A stretch of 64,000 nt of DNA from Candidatus Eiseniibacteriota bacterium (GCA_029262235.1 JAJCZU010000004.1:1-64000); one strand, 5' to 3'; counted from the stretch's first letter, positions 25,214-34,331 are shown. Notes: generated by a model not told the origin, from the letters alone. Made by a program: numbers and translations.

Positions 25214-26620
25214 TCAGACCTGATACTTTTTGCCGTACTTGATCGCCTCGACATCCCGATAGCCACGCTCTGTCATTTTTTCCTGGAGGCTGGCCTGTGC
25301 CGGCTTTTCGCCGTGGACCAGCAGGATCTTGCGAAGCTCGTCTTTCGAATAATGATCGAGATAGCCGAGCAGCTCATTGTAGTCCGCGTGGGCCGAGAAT
25401 GCGTTCAGTACTTTCACGCGTGCCCGAAGCGAAAACTCTTCCCCGAAGATACGCACTTTCTCCTGGCGTTCGACGATCCGTCTGCCCAGTGTGTGCTCCG
25501 CCATGAAGCCCACGACCAGAATCGTGTTTTTCGGATCCTCGATGTTATTGCGCAGGTGGTGCAGGATCCGTCCGGCTTCCGCCATGCCCGACGCCGAGAT
25601 GATGATCGCGGGCTTGTCGAGGTCATTCAGCCTCTTCGATTCTTCGGCCGAGCGGGTTACGCGCAGGTTCTCGAAACCGAATGGATTCGCATCTTTGCCG
25701 AAAGCATCGCGCGTTTCCTGGTCGTAGCATTCGGGGTGCCGGGTGAAGATGGTCGTTGCCTTGATCGCCATCGGACTGTCGATATAGATCGGGATCTTCG
25801 GGATGCGTCCTTCCCTCTGCAGCAGATGGAGGCAGTAAACGATCTCCTGCGTTCGCCCGATGGCAAATGCCGGAATGATCACCTTGCCCCCCTTCTTGAT
25901 CGTCCAGTTGACGACTTCCGCCATCTGGCCGTCGACCTCCGAGACTTCGTCATGAAGCCGGTTCCCGTAGGTGCTCTCGGAAACGTAAACCTCGGGCTGC
26001 GGCGGATGCTGGGGATCGCGCAGGATCGGCAGTCCGTTCCTGCCCAGATCGCCCCCGAACAGGATCTTGCGCGTCTTGCCCCCTTCTTCGACTTCCAGAA
26101 ACGCCATCGCGGATCCGAGGATATGCCCGGCGTCGAAGAAGGTCAGGAAGACGCCCGGCGCGATCTCCTTGCGCTCCCGGTACTTCAGATTCGCGAAGCG
26201 CGTCATCGTGTGCTCCGTATCCTCGTGGTCGTAAAGCGGTTTTGGAACGAAACCCCGCCGCCCTTTCTTCGCATTGCGCCGTTCGGCCCAGGCGGCGTCG
26301 CTTGCCTGTATGTGGGCGGAATCGGCAAGCACCAGCTGGCTGATATCGCGCGTTGCCGGAGTGGCGTAAACAGGGCCGTCATATCCGCCCTTATATAGAG
26401 AGGGAAGATTTCCGCAATGGTCGAAGTGCCCGTGGGTCAGAACAACCGCGTTGACATTCCGCGGATCAAACGGCAGCTTCCTGTTCTTTTCGTACGACTC
26501 TTCGCGTCGGCCCTGGAACATTCCGCAGTCGATCTGCACCAGCGCGCGCGGGGTCTCCAGAAAATGCTTGGAACCGGTGACTTCCTCTGCCGCGCCCCAG
26601 GAATAGATATTGATGGCCAT
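25214..26620 (-). CDS. MBL-fold beta-CASP RNA-processing nuclease
   Basis: 468 residues, full-length. The metal site HGHFDHCG, DAGHILGSA, GDLGRNG and the beta-CASP motifs (SESTYGNRLH, FAIGRTQEIVYCL, SASGMAEAGRILHHL, FSAHADYNELLGYL) match the Ysh1/CPSF-73-like bacterial subfamily. It cleaves RNA with two zinc ions. The start at 26620 follows AGGAGCTTGC; the frame continues upstream through repetitive intergenic DNA and a parS site, which are not family sequence. Convergent with nothing; it faces away from parA across the parS region. Confidence 0.92.
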   Translation of the reverse strand: MAINIYSWGAAEEVTGSKHFLETPRALVQIDCGMFQGRREESYEKNRKLPFDPRNVNAVVLTHGHFDHCGNLPSLYKGGYDGPVYATPATRDISQLVLADSAHIQASDAAWAERRNAKKGRRGFVPKPLYDHEDTEHTMTRFANLKYRERKEIAPGVFLTFFDAGHILGSAMAFLEVEEGGKTRKILFGGDLGRNGLPILRDPQHPPQPEVYVSESTYGNRLHDEVSEVDGQMAEVVNWTIKKGGKVIIPAFAIGRTQEIVYCLHLLQREGRIPKIPIYIDSPMAIKATTIFTRHPECYDQETRDAFGKDANPFGFENLRVTRSAEESKRLNDLDKPAIIISASGMAEAGRILHHLRNNIEDPKNTILVVGFMAEHTLGRRIVERQEKVRIFGEEFSLRARVKVLNAFSAHADYNELLGYLDHYSKDELRKILLVHGEKPAQASLQEKMTERGYRDVEAIKYGKKYQV

Positions 26621-26632
26621 GCAAGCTCCTAT

Positions 26633-26648
26633 TGTTTCACGTGAAACG
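26633..26648. promoter_or_regulatory. parS: parS site, one mismatch
   Basis: TGTTTCACGTGAAACG matches the 16-bp consensus TGTTTCACGTGAAACA at 15 positions. It sits 13 bases upstream of the MBL nuclease start, 484 bases from a second, perfect site. Confidence 0.85.
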
Positions 26649-26699
26649 TACGAGACGTCAAATCGCTCCGCATCATAGCGAGTCCGATGGTGTGCTGTC

Positions 26700-27010
26700 A
26701 AAAAAGCAGTGCTATGGCGTGAGCGCGGCTCGAGTTCGGGCGCGGCACGAGCGCGGCACGAGCTCATCCCCTGCGGAGCCTGCCCCGATGCCCCAGGAAG
26801 GATAGAGTGAGACAGGAAGGAGGCGCGATGCACGACTGATCGTGAAGGATCGTGCGACCAGTGCGACCACTGCGGTCGGCTCTGTCGGTGCGGCCGGTGC
26901 AGCCACTGCGGCCAGGCTCTGTCGGTGCGGCCGGTGCGGCCGGTGCGGCCGGTGCAGGCCACTGCGGCCAGGCAGCCAGTGCGGCCCGGCAGGCCACCAT
27001 CTTTTAAGTG
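26700..27010. repeat. GC-rich degenerate repeats between two parS sites
   Basis: The 515-base stretch 26649-27131 holds no gene. Within it are GCGCGGCACGAG repeats (about 26730-26762) and two copies of CACTGCGG(T/C)C..GCTCTGTCGGTGC with four adjacent GGTGCGGCC units (26887-26955). The repeats are tandem, direct and lacking coding periodicity. Confidence 0.6.
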
Positions 27011-27131
27011 TCTGTGAAATTTAGTGTTATGGCTGTGCTGGCCAGGTCGACACGGCATTTTCATGGCTGGAGCGCGATTTTCTTGCAGATTCCACGGGCA
27101 TGCCGTAACATCCGGCTGCCGGCAGGGTGTT

Positions 27132-27147
27132 TGTTTCACGTGAAACA
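27132..27147. promoter_or_regulatory. parS: Perfect parS site upstream of parA
   Basis: TGTTTCACGTGAAACA is the exact chromosomal parS consensus bound by ParB. It lies 17 bases upstream of the parA start, so ParB bound here would also affect parA transcription. Confidence 0.95.
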
Positions 27148-27164
27148 GTACGGAGAAGATTCCT

Positions 27165-27971
27165 ATGGGTAGGGTAATCGCCGTCGCCAACCAAAAGGGA
27201 GGCGTCGGCAAGACGACGACAGCCGTGAATCTTTCGGCGAGTCTCGCAGTTGCGGAAAAGCGCGTTCTGCTCGTGGACATGGATCCACAGGCCAACGCGG
27301 GCAGCGGGCTCGGTTTCAGGCCGGACGCACAGAAGGAAACCGTGTATCAGGTTCTTCTGAACCACTCCAGCATTTCCCAGATTTCCCGGGAAACCGACAT
27401 CAAGTTCCTGGATCTCGTTCCTTCGGGGCGGAATCTGGTGGGTGCCGAAGTCGAGCTCGTAAACGAAATGGCCCGTGAGTACAGGCTCAAGACCGCGCTC
27501 GACGAAGTGAAGGACAAGTACGATTACATCCTGATCGACTGTCCTCCGTCGCTCGGCCTCCTGACGTTGAATGCGCTGGCGGCCGCAGACACGGTGCTCA
27601 TTCCGATTCAGTGCGAGTACTACGCACTCGAGGGCCTGACTCAGCTTCTGAACACGATTCGCCTGATTCAAAAAAATCTGAACCAGGCGCTTCGCCTCGA
27701 GGGCGTGCTCCTCACGATGTACGATCAACGTCTCAACCTGTGCCGTCAGGTTGCGGATGAAGCTCGTGCCCATTTTCCTGATAAGGTATACAAGACCGTG
27801 ATCCCGCGGAACGTGCGTCTCAGTGAGGCACCCAGCTTCGGAAAACCGATACTGTTGTACGACGTAACTTGTTTGGGTTCAAAGTGTTATCTTCAGCTTG
27901 CGAGAGAGGTGATCGAGCATGACCAAGAGAGTGTTGGGGCGGGGACTCGAAGCACTGCTGTCGGACAATGA
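27165..27971 (+). CDS. parA: Chromosome-partitioning ATPase ParA/Soj
   Basis: 268 residues. Deviant Walker A KGGVGKTT (residues 11-18), switch DMDPQANAG, and [15 protein letters not shown] are the ParA signatures; the N-terminus has no DNA-binding extension, so it is a chromosomal Soj type. It works with ParB and parS in origin segregation. The stop lies 53 bases inside parB, so its last 17 residues ([13 protein letters not shown]...) overlap coding sequence for ParB. Confidence 0.96.
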   Translation: MGRVIAVANQKGGVGKTTTAVNLSASLAVAEKRVLLVDMDPQANAGSGLGFRPDAQKETVYQVLLNHSSISQISRETDIKFLDLVPSGRNLVGAEVELVNEMAREYRLKTALDEVKDKYDYILIDCPPSLGLLTLNALAAADTVLIPIQCEYYALEGLTQLLNTIRLIQKNLNQALRLEGVLLTMYDQRLNLCRQVADEARAHFPDKVYKTVIPRNVRLSEAPSFGKPILLYDVTCLGSKCYLQLAREVIEHDQESVGAGTRSTAVGQ

Positions 27972-28827
27972 GGCCGAAGCAAAGTCGAACGAGCCGGTAG
28001 CGGGGGTGCAGGAAGTCTCGGTCGGGCAGATCATCCCGAACGACGAGCAGCCGCGCAAGCGATTCGATCCGGACAAAATTGCCGACCTCGCTCACTCGAT
28101 CGAGGCGAAGGGCATTATCCAGCCCATCATAGTGCGTCCCCATGGCGAGCGCTTTCAGATCATCGCCGGCGAGCGCCGTTTTCTCGCGGCGCAGCAGGCG
28201 GGTCTGACACGGGTGCCGGTTGTCGTGCGCGCGGTTTCGGATACGGAGCTGCTTGAGTGGGCGCTCATCGAAAACATCCAGCGGGACGATCTGGATGCGG
28301 TAGAAGAAGCGGAAGCATTTCGGCATCTTATTGAGGATAAAGGACTTACGCACGACGACCTGTCCGCGCTCGTCGGACGCGACCGCTCATCCATCACGAA
28401 CTCGATTCGCCTCTTGAAGCTTTCCGAGCCGATTCTTCGCGCGCTCTCCGAGTCGAGAATTACGGCCGGCCACGGGCGCGCTCTTCTGCAGGCGCCCGCG
28501 GGACCCGTGCGCGACAGGCTCTTTCACCGGTGCCTTCGCGAGGGACTTTCCGTTCGCAAACTCGAATCCCTGGCTCGCGGGGATCGAAGCGGCCCGACCG
28601 CCGCGCCGAAGCCGAAGGCACGGCCGAAGAAGGACCCGCAGATCAGCCATTTCGAAGAGAAGCTTCGTTTACGTCTCGGCACCAGGGTCGAGATCAAGCC
28701 CGCCGCCAAGGGGGGGGCGATCGAAATCGAGTTCTATTCCGCCGAGGATTTCGAGCGCATTTACGACGAAATCATGAGCGGTACGGAGAGCGCAGAACAG
28801 GGCGAGCGAGGCGAACTCGCTGTCTAG
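27919..28827 (+). CDS. parB: Chromosome-partitioning protein ParB
   Basis: 302 residues. [12 protein letters not shown] at the start is the conserved ParA-contacting peptide. The CTP-binding domain includes [31 protein letters not shown] (box GERRF) and [17 protein letters not shown] (box II, with D for the usual E/N). The HTH ([22 protein letters not shown]) binds parS. The last 60 residues form the dimerisation domain ([12 protein letters not shown]). Located beside two parS sites, and overlapping parA by 53 bases, so the start was checked: ATG after GAGCATG context and full N-terminal peptide support it. Confidence 0.96.
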   Translation: MTKRVLGRGLEALLSDNEAEAKSNEPVAGVQEVSVGQIIPNDEQPRKRFDPDKIADLAHSIEAKGIIQPIIVRPHGERFQIIAGERRFLAAQQAGLTRVPVVVRAVSDTELLEWALIENIQRDDLDAVEEAEAFRHLIEDKGLTHDDLSALVGRDRSSITNSIRLLKLSEPILRALSESRITAGHGRALLQAPAGPVRDRLFHRCLREGLSVRKLESLARGDRSGPTAAPKPKARPKKDPQISHFEEKLRLRLGTRVEIKPAAKGGAIEIEFYSAEDFERIYDEIMSGTESAEQGERGELAV

Positions 28828-28837
28828 AAACAAGTTA

Positions 28838-28933
28838 CAGTCGCAAATTACGAATTTTCTTCCCTCGATGCTCGATCCATCGTAGGGTCACGGCAATCGA
28901 TTCGCGCAGAGGATGCACCATGATTTGCGACTG
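28838..28933. repeat. Distant inverted repeat in the parB downstream gap
   Basis: CAGTCGCAAAT (28838-28848) and its exact complement ATTTGCGACTG (28923-28933) enclose 74 bases of non-coding DNA between parB and the zinc-ribbon gene. It could be a stem holding a small RNA or an inverted insertion remnant. Confidence 0.35.
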
Positions 28934-28967
28934 GCGAATCTGACTCGGGCCAAACGAAAGCGGAGTC

Positions 28968-29945
28968 ATGAATCGACAGGTGAAAGTCCTTCTGGAGATC
29001 GACAAGCTCCGGAAGCAGCGACTTGCAAAAAAGAAGAAAGACGAGCAGATCGCCGTTCTCGAGGCGAAGCTGGATCGGAATCTCCGCCATTATTACCGAC
29101 TTCGCGTCGAGCGAAGCGGGACGGCGACGGCGTCCGTCATCGGCGGAGTCTGCCAGGGGTGCGGTATGCACTATCCCGATACCCACTTCGTGATGCGTGA
29201 CATGAAAGAATCCGTTGTTCTGTGCGAGTCATGCGGTCGAATCCTCTACCCTGGTCCGAAACCCAAAAAAGTCGACCCTCCTGCTCCTCCGGCACCGAAA
29301 CCCAGGGCAAAACCGAAGAAGAAAGTCGCAGCCGGCAAGAAGTCGGACAGCGAGAAGAAGGTCGCTGCGAAGAAGCCGCTCAAGAAGAAAGTGGCGGCCG
29401 GCGAGAAGAAGGTCGCTGCGAAGAAGCCGCTCAAGAAGAAAGTGGCGACCGGCAAGAAGAAGGTCGCTGCGAAGAAGCTGCTCAAGAAGAAAGTGGCGGC
29501 CGGCAAGAAGAAGGTCGCTGCGAAGAAGCCGCTCAAGAAGAAAGTGACGGCCGGCAAGAAGAAGGTCGCTGCGAAGAAGCCGCTCAAGAAGAAAGTGATG
29601 GCCGGCAAGAAGAAGGTCGCTGCGAAGAAGCCGCTCAAGAAAAAAACGGCGGCCGGCAGGAAGAAAGTTACGGCGAAGAAGCCGCTCAAGAAAAAAGCGC
29701 CGACCCGGAAAAAGGCGACCGGCAAAAAGGTCGTTCGGAAAGCCTCGACCGGGAAAACGGCTCCGAAGAAGAAGGCGCCGGCGCGCGGCAAGAAGACAGC
29801 AACCGCGAAGAAGAAGGCGGCCTCGAACAAGAAAGCCGGCAGCAGGAAAACGACCGGCAAAAAGAAGACCACGCGCAGACAGACGGCAAAGAAATCCACT
29901 TCGAAGTCGAACCGCAAGCGCTCCGCGCGACGCGCGTCCCGGTAA
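28968..29945 (+). CDS. C4 zinc-ribbon protein with a long histone-H1-like tail
   Basis: 325 residues. Residues 1-50 are a short basic coiled-coil, and 55-95 a zinc ribbon with C62-C65 and C86-C89 (CQGCG ... CESCG) as in the bacterial C4 zinc-ribbon family that often sits by parB-type genes. Residues 100-325 are a Lys/Ala/Pro tail with seven near-identical 17-residue units (AAKKPLKKKVAAGKKKV) from about residue 131 to 249, then a further basic stretch ending NRKRSARRASR. Usual family members have a long N-terminal coiled-coil and no such tail. It should bind nucleic acid, most likely chromosomal DNA. It follows parB on the same strand by 140 bases. Confidence 0.85.
   Translation: MNRQVKVLLEIDKLRKQRLAKKKKDEQIAVLEAKLDRNLRHYYRLRVERSGTATASVIGGVCQGCGMHYPDTHFVMRDMKESVVLCESCGRILYPGPKPKKVDPPAPPAPKPRAKPKKKVAAGKKSDSEKKVAAKKPLKKKVAAGEKKVAAKKPLKKKVATGKKKVAAKKLLKKKVAAGKKKVAAKKPLKKKVTAGKKKVAAKKPLKKKVMAGKKKVAAKKPLKKKTAAGRKKVTAKKPLKKKAPTRKKATGKKVVRKASTGKTAPKKKAPARGKKTATAKKKAASNKKAGSRKTTGKKKTTRRQTAKKSTSKSNRKRSARRASR
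29358..29714 (+). repeat. 51-bp in-frame tandem repeats
   Basis: Seven units of 51 bases (17 codons) starting at 29358, 29409, 29460, 29511, 29562, 29613 and 29664. The first six are almost identical at the DNA level; the seventh drifts. They encode the H1-like tail, so repeat number may vary between strains by slippage. Confidence 0.9.
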
Positions 29946-30068
29946 CCTGAGTCCCGATGATTCGCCCGCGCGGCATCATTCCACGTTCGCTATCATTATA
30001 TATACCGATACCGTCCCGTTCGATCGGAGCCGTCGTATTCCCGACACACGAGAAACTCTGGTTGCCGG

Positions 30069-31325
30069 ATGAGTAAAGTACTGGTCGACGGATTCAATCT
30101 GGCGCTCCGCCATGGCACCGGAATCCAGACATACGGCATGACGCTGCTGCGAACGCTTGCCGGAATGGGGCACAGCACCGCGGTACTGTACGATCGCCCC
30201 TCGGTCTACAAACAGTCAGGACTGGACGAAGTCTCGTTCTGGGATCGCGCGGAGGAGGGGGAACTTTCGCGTCGCAAGCTCCTCCTGTCTGCGGCGCGCG
30301 GAGCAGCCGGCATGGACCGCCTGCAGCGCATCGAGTTCAGCGATCGCGTCATTCGTCCCCCGAAACTCCCGTTTACAGAAGTTTACAATCGCCCCCACGG
30401 ATTTCAGACGAGCATCGCCCTGTTTCGCAAGACGGGATTGGTTTCGCGCTTTCGTGCGCCGCGGAAGCCCGCAGTATGGCACGCGACGTATCCACTCCCC
30501 GTCCGCATTCAGGGGGTCCCGACGATCACGACCATTCACGACGTGATTCCGCTGAAGCTCCCGTACACGACACTCGACGACAAGCGCTACTTCTACCGGG
30601 TCGTGAAGCGAGCGCTCCGCGACAGCAGGAGAATCGCCGCGGTATCCGAATGCACGAAAAGAGACATTCTTTCATTTTTCGACGTCGATCCGGATCGCAT
30701 CGTCGTTACTCATCAGACGTATCCGGAAACGCCGGAAAGTTCGGACCTCGTGTCGGAGGAACGCTTCCTGAAACTGCATGGACTCGATACGAATTCGTTC
30801 CTGCTCTTCGTGGGAAACATCGAGCCGAAGAAGAACGTGGGGCGCGTTCTGAAAGCATACGCCGCACTGGATACGGAACTGCCGCTCGTCGTTGTGGGCC
30901 GCAAGGCGTGGCTTTCCGATGACGAACTCGGTCCCGGCCTCAGGCAACTCGGCTGGCGCGAAAAGACACAGCTTCGCATGCTCGATTACGTGACGCGTCA
31001 AGAACTCGACATCCTCTATCGCAATGCGCGTCTGTTCGTGTTCCCTTCGCTCTATGAAGGGTTCGGGCTGCCGCCGCTCGAGGCCATGACGCACGGGTGT
31101 CCGGTCATCACTTCTTCGACCTCGTCCCTTCCCGAAGTGTGCGGCGACGCGGCATTGTATGTGGACCCGCTCTCGCAGAAGGAAATCAAGGGCGCCCTCG
31201 AGCGGCTTCTGGAAGACGACAGGTTGTGCGCGGATCTCAGTGCCCGCGGGCGGGAACAGGCGAAGAAGTTTTCGGCCGAAAATTATGCGAAGCGCCTGGC
31301 GGTTCTCTACGAAGGGCTCGTGTAG
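30069..31325 (+). CDS. GT4-family glycosyltransferase
   Basis: 418 residues, GT-B fold. The donor half carries LLFVGNIEPKKNVGRVLKAYAAL, the diphosphate-binding EGFGLPPLEAM (E-x7-E) and SSTSSLPEVCGDAALYVDP. The acceptor half begins MSKVLVDGFNLALRHGTGIQTYG. It should add a hexose to a lipid-linked glycan at the cytoplasmic face. The reading frame ends on the last 19 bases of the convergent second GT4 gene. Part of a polysaccharide cluster with ABC exporter genes downstream. Confidence 0.9.
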   Translation: MSKVLVDGFNLALRHGTGIQTYGMTLLRTLAGMGHSTAVLYDRPSVYKQSGLDEVSFWDRAEEGELSRRKLLLSAARGAAGMDRLQRIEFSDRVIRPPKLPFTEVYNRPHGFQTSIALFRKTGLVSRFRAPRKPAVWHATYPLPVRIQGVPTITTIHDVIPLKLPYTTLDDKRYFYRVVKRALRDSRRIAAVSECTKRDILSFFDVDPDRIVVTHQTYPETPESSDLVSEERFLKLHGLDTNSFLLFVGNIEPKKNVGRVLKAYAALDTELPLVVVGRKAWLSDDELGPGLRQLGWREKTQLRMLDYVTRQELDILYRNARLFVFPSLYEGFGLPPLEAMTHGCPVITSSTSSLPEVCGDAALYVDPLSQKEIKGALERLLEDDRLCADLSARGREQAKKFSAENYAKRLAVLYEGLV

Positions 31326-32602
31326 TTCGCCTTCGCGTGAATCCATGTGAGAAGCGTGCGCGCCGTTTCGTCCCATGAAAAAAGGGCGGCTCTCTCCCGG
31401 CCGCGCGCGCGCAGGTCGGCGCGAAGCCCCGCATCGCGCGTAACTTCTCGCACGGCATCGGCCAGTTCCTGCTCCTCGACACTCTCTACCCAGCGCACCG
31501 CATCTCCCACGGCCTCTGTCACCGCCGGTTCCCGGGCGGCAAGTACCGGCGTTCCGCACGCCATCGCCTCGAGAGGCGGCAGGCCGAATCCTTCGTGCGT
31601 GCTCAGGAAAGCCAGGGCCTGGGCGCGCTGATAAAGCGCCGGAAGCGCGGCGAATGGAAGCTGCGGCAGGCGATGGATGAACACGCGTGCGGCGCTCCGT
31701 TCGATCTCGCCACGAAGTTCGGTTTCCCACTCGGCCCTGGTCGGGCTCCCCGCAATCACGAGGTGCAGCGGCCCGTCGGGCGCGTCGAGTTCGCGCGTGG
31801 TGTCGCCCGTCACGCCCGTCACCTGGCGCGTCGTCCCGCCCGCCGACTTCCCCGCGGCGCTTTCGGGCAAGGTTCCTTCGTCCCCCAGCACGCGGGGCCA
31901 CATCCGAACGAGCGCTCGATTTCGTTTGCGGGGATCGGCGCCCCCGGTCGCGAGCACATACCGAGCAGGCAGGCCGAGTTCAAGAAGCGCGTCGTGCTCG
32001 GGCGGGTCGCTCCCTCCTGCCGCAAACTGCGGATGCGGCGCCGGCATCAGCAGGGCGACTTCATCGGGTTCGATGTCGAAGAGACGGGCGAGGTCGTTTC
32101 GCGTGGTGCGTGAGATCGCGGCCACCTGCGCGCCACGCAGAATGCGGCGCGCCATGAGTGCGCGCACGGAGCGAAGGATCGCGGCGCGCTTGTAGGGACC
32201 GTCGTCGTGAAACGGAATGCAGTCGTGAACGGTAACGAACCGCTGCGGTCCGCCGGCCTGTCGCGGGGCATCTTCGAAATGCGGGAAGTAAATGGCGTCG
32301 CACGGGAGCGCCCGGAACCGGCGCCCGTGTTCCCAGGGCACGCGTTCGGACAGGGGAGAAACGCCGCCGGACGGAGGGAGCTCGATCGTTTCGAATGCGG
32401 CCGCCCCGTGATCTGCGCCCGTCGACGAAAACGCGGGATCGATCGCGCTGTACGAGGGGTCGACGATCAGGGACAGCGTGTCCCCCTTGCCGGCCCCGCG
32501 CGCGATCGCCTCGTAAAGCGAACGCGTGAACGCGCCGATTCCGCGATGCGCGTGCGTTTTGTACCCGTCCTGCAACGGTCTCGCGTCGAGCCCGATCCTC
32601 AT
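31307..32602 (-). CDS. GT4-family glycosyltransferase
   Basis: 431 residues. MRIGLDARPLQDGYKTHAHRGIGAFTRSL opens an acceptor half; YVLATGGADPRKRNRALVRMW, THEGFGLPPLEAMACGTPVLA and AVTEAVGDAVRWVESVEEQEL form the donor half with E-x7-E. A low-complexity insertion (about residues 235-270) widens one loop. The start at 32602 follows GGGGTGCGCC. It is convergent with the first GT4 gene and divergent from the wzm gene. Confidence 0.88.
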   Translation of the reverse strand: MRIGLDARPLQDGYKTHAHRGIGAFTRSLYEAIARGAGKGDTLSLIVDPSYSAIDPAFSSTGADHGAAAFETIELPPSGGVSPLSERVPWEHGRRFRALPCDAIYFPHFEDAPRQAGGPQRFVTVHDCIPFHDDGPYKRAAILRSVRALMARRILRGAQVAAISRTTRNDLARLFDIEPDEVALLMPAPHPQFAAGGSDPPEHDALLELGLPARYVLATGGADPRKRNRALVRMWPRVLGDEGTLPESAAGKSAGGTTRQVTGVTGDTTRELDAPDGPLHLVIAGSPTRAEWETELRGEIERSAARVFIHRLPQLPFAALPALYQRAQALAFLSTHEGFGLPPLEAMACGTPVLAAREPAVTEAVGDAVRWVESVEEQELADAVREVTRDAGLRADLRARGRERAALFSWDETARTLLTWIHAKANYTSPS

Positions 32603-32677
32603 GGCGCACCCCGGGTAGTTTCCACACCCCGCGTGCATAGGCTTGACGCCCGCCCGACTATCTCGTTACATGGTCGC

Positions 32678-33460
32678 ATGGGTATCCTGACGACAATGAA
32701 AACCTGCTGGCGGCACCGCGCCCTGATCGGGGCCCTCGTGACACGCCAGCTGAACGCCCGCTACCGTGGCTCGATCCTGGGCTTTTTTTGGACATTCCTC
32801 AACCCGATTTTTCTGATGCTGATCTACGCGCTCGTTTTTCGAGTCTACATGCGTTTTGACATGGACCACTACCCGGCTTTCGTATTCGCGGGGCTCCTCC
32901 CGTGGATCTGGTTCACGACCTCGATGAGCGAGGGGGCGAACTCGCTGATCGCGAACGGCAACCTGATCACGCGCGCGATGTTTCCGCCCGAGATTCTGCC
33001 GGTCGTGGCGGTCATCGCGAACCTCATGAACTTCGTGTTCACGATCCCGGTTCTTCTGGTCGTCTTTCTGATCTCGGGAATTCCGTTCGGCTGGCAACTC
33101 GCCTGGCTTCCTGTGATCGTCGCGATCCAGTGCATCTTCACGCTCGCGCTGACGTTCCTGTTCGCGGCGCTCAACGTGCCGTTCCGTGACGTGCAGCATC
33201 TGCTGACGAATGCGCTGACGTTCTGGTTCTTCCTCTGCCCGATTCTCTACCCGCTCGAGCGCGTTCCCGACGCACTGAAACCCGTCGCGCTCGGCAACGG
33301 CATGGGAACACTGATCACGTCGTACCAGAACATCTTCGTGCATCAGCAGGGGCCCGGGATCGCGGCGCTCTTCGCGATGCTCTTCGGTTCGATCCTGCTG
33401 CTCATTCTCGGCGACGCGGTGTTCCGTCACTATCGCGACACGTTCGCGGAGTATCTGTAA
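32678..33460 (+). CDS. ABC-2 polysaccharide export permease (Wzm type)
   Basis: 260 residues with six predicted membrane segments; RYRGSILGFFWTFLNPIFLMLIYALVFRVYMRF and the LPWIWFTTSMSEGANSLIANGNLI loop match O-antigen/capsule ABC permeases (Wzm/KpsM/TagG). The start at 32678 is the ATG of MGILTTM; the longer upstream frame is opposite the GT4 gene. Its stop overlaps the ATP-binding gene (TAATG), so they are coupled and form one exporter of a lipid-linked glycan. Confidence 0.92.
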   Translation: MGILTTMKTCWRHRALIGALVTRQLNARYRGSILGFFWTFLNPIFLMLIYALVFRVYMRFDMDHYPAFVFAGLLPWIWFTTSMSEGANSLIANGNLITRAMFPPEILPVVAVIANLMNFVFTIPVLLVVFLISGIPFGWQLAWLPVIVAIQCIFTLALTFLFAALNVPFRDVQHLLTNALTFWFFLCPILYPLERVPDALKPVALGNGMGTLITSYQNIFVHQQGPGIAALFAMLFGSILLLILGDAVFRHYRDTFAEYL

Positions 33461-34266
33461 TGAGGAGCAGGCGCCGAGCGAGCGGGGACGTCGGTGCGCG
33501 CGTGCACCCTGCGTCGTCGCCGCCCGCACTCGAAGTTTCGCATGTGTCGAAGCGCTTCCGTTCGCACCGTCAGGGGAGCGGGTACTCCACGCTCAAGTCG
33601 CTCTTTCTCGGCAAGGGGCGCAAGCAGAGCGCGCCGGCACAGTCGTGGCACCAGGCGCTCACGGATGTTTCGCTCGTCGTGCCGAAGGGGGAAGTGGGCG
33701 GTGTGATCGGGCGGAACGGTTCGGGCAAGACGACGCTTCTGAAACTGATCACCGGGATCTATCGACCCGACGAAGGGACGATCCGTTACGAAGGAAGGCT
33801 TGCGAGCCTCATCGAACTCGGTGCCGGTTTTCATCCCGATTTCACCGGGCGCGAAAACGCATTGATCAACGGCATGGTTCTCGGTATGACGAAGCGCGAA
33901 ATTCTGGCAAGGATGGATACGATCATCGCCTACGCGGAAATCGAGGAGTTCATCGACGAACCCGTGCGCACGTACTCGACCGGGATGTACATGCGACTCG
34001 CATTCGCGATCGCGGTAAACGTCGAACCGGACGTGCTGCTGCTCGACGAGATCCTGTCAGTCGGCGACGAACAGTTCGCCCGCAAATGCGCGCATGAGAT
34101 CGAACGCTTCCGCGCGAGCGGGACGACGATCCTGATCGTGTCCCACGACCTCGAAGCCGTAAAACGGTACTGCTCCCACGTGATCCATCTCGAAGACGGA
34201 CGTGTGCGCAACGAAGGCCCCGCCGTGGAAGTCGTCGAAGCGTACCGGGCCCAGTTCGCGGAGTAG
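33460..34266 (+). CDS. ABC transporter ATP-binding protein, polysaccharide export (Wzt type)
   Basis: 268 residues. Walker A GRNGSGKTTLLKLI, Q-loop region GAGFHPDFTGRENALINGM, signature TYSTGMYMRLAFAIAV, Walker B VLLLDEILSVGDEQF and the switch His in IVSHDLEAV are intact. It lacks the C-terminal carbohydrate-binding domain of E. coli O9 Wzt, so it is the short KpsT/TagH-like form. Starts with ATG overlapping the permease stop. Confidence 0.93.
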   Translation: MRSRRRASGDVGARVHPASSPPALEVSHVSKRFRSHRQGSGYSTLKSLFLGKGRKQSAPAQSWHQALTDVSLVVPKGEVGGVIGRNGSGKTTLLKLITGIYRPDEGTIRYEGRLASLIELGAGFHPDFTGRENALINGMVLGMTKREILARMDTIIAYAEIEEFIDEPVRTYSTGMYMRLAFAIAVNVEPDVLLLDEILSVGDEQFARKCAHEIERFRASGTTILIVSHDLEAVKRYCSHVIHLEDGRVRNEGPAVEVVEAYRAQFAE

Positions 34267-34331
34267 ACAGTTCGCTATTCTGTTGCCATGATGGTCCGTA
34301 CGCTGCTGCGGGAAAGGAGTGGCAAGGCGCA

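Noticed and set aside
26621-27295. Longer version of the MBL nuclease extending to 27295
   Set aside because: The extension crosses a parS site and repeats and has no family homology; the ATG at 26620 has a good ribosome site.
29358-29714. Possible CRISPR array (regular 51-bp repeats)
   Set aside because: Repeats are adjacent without unique spacers, in frame, and encode a Lys-rich protein tail.
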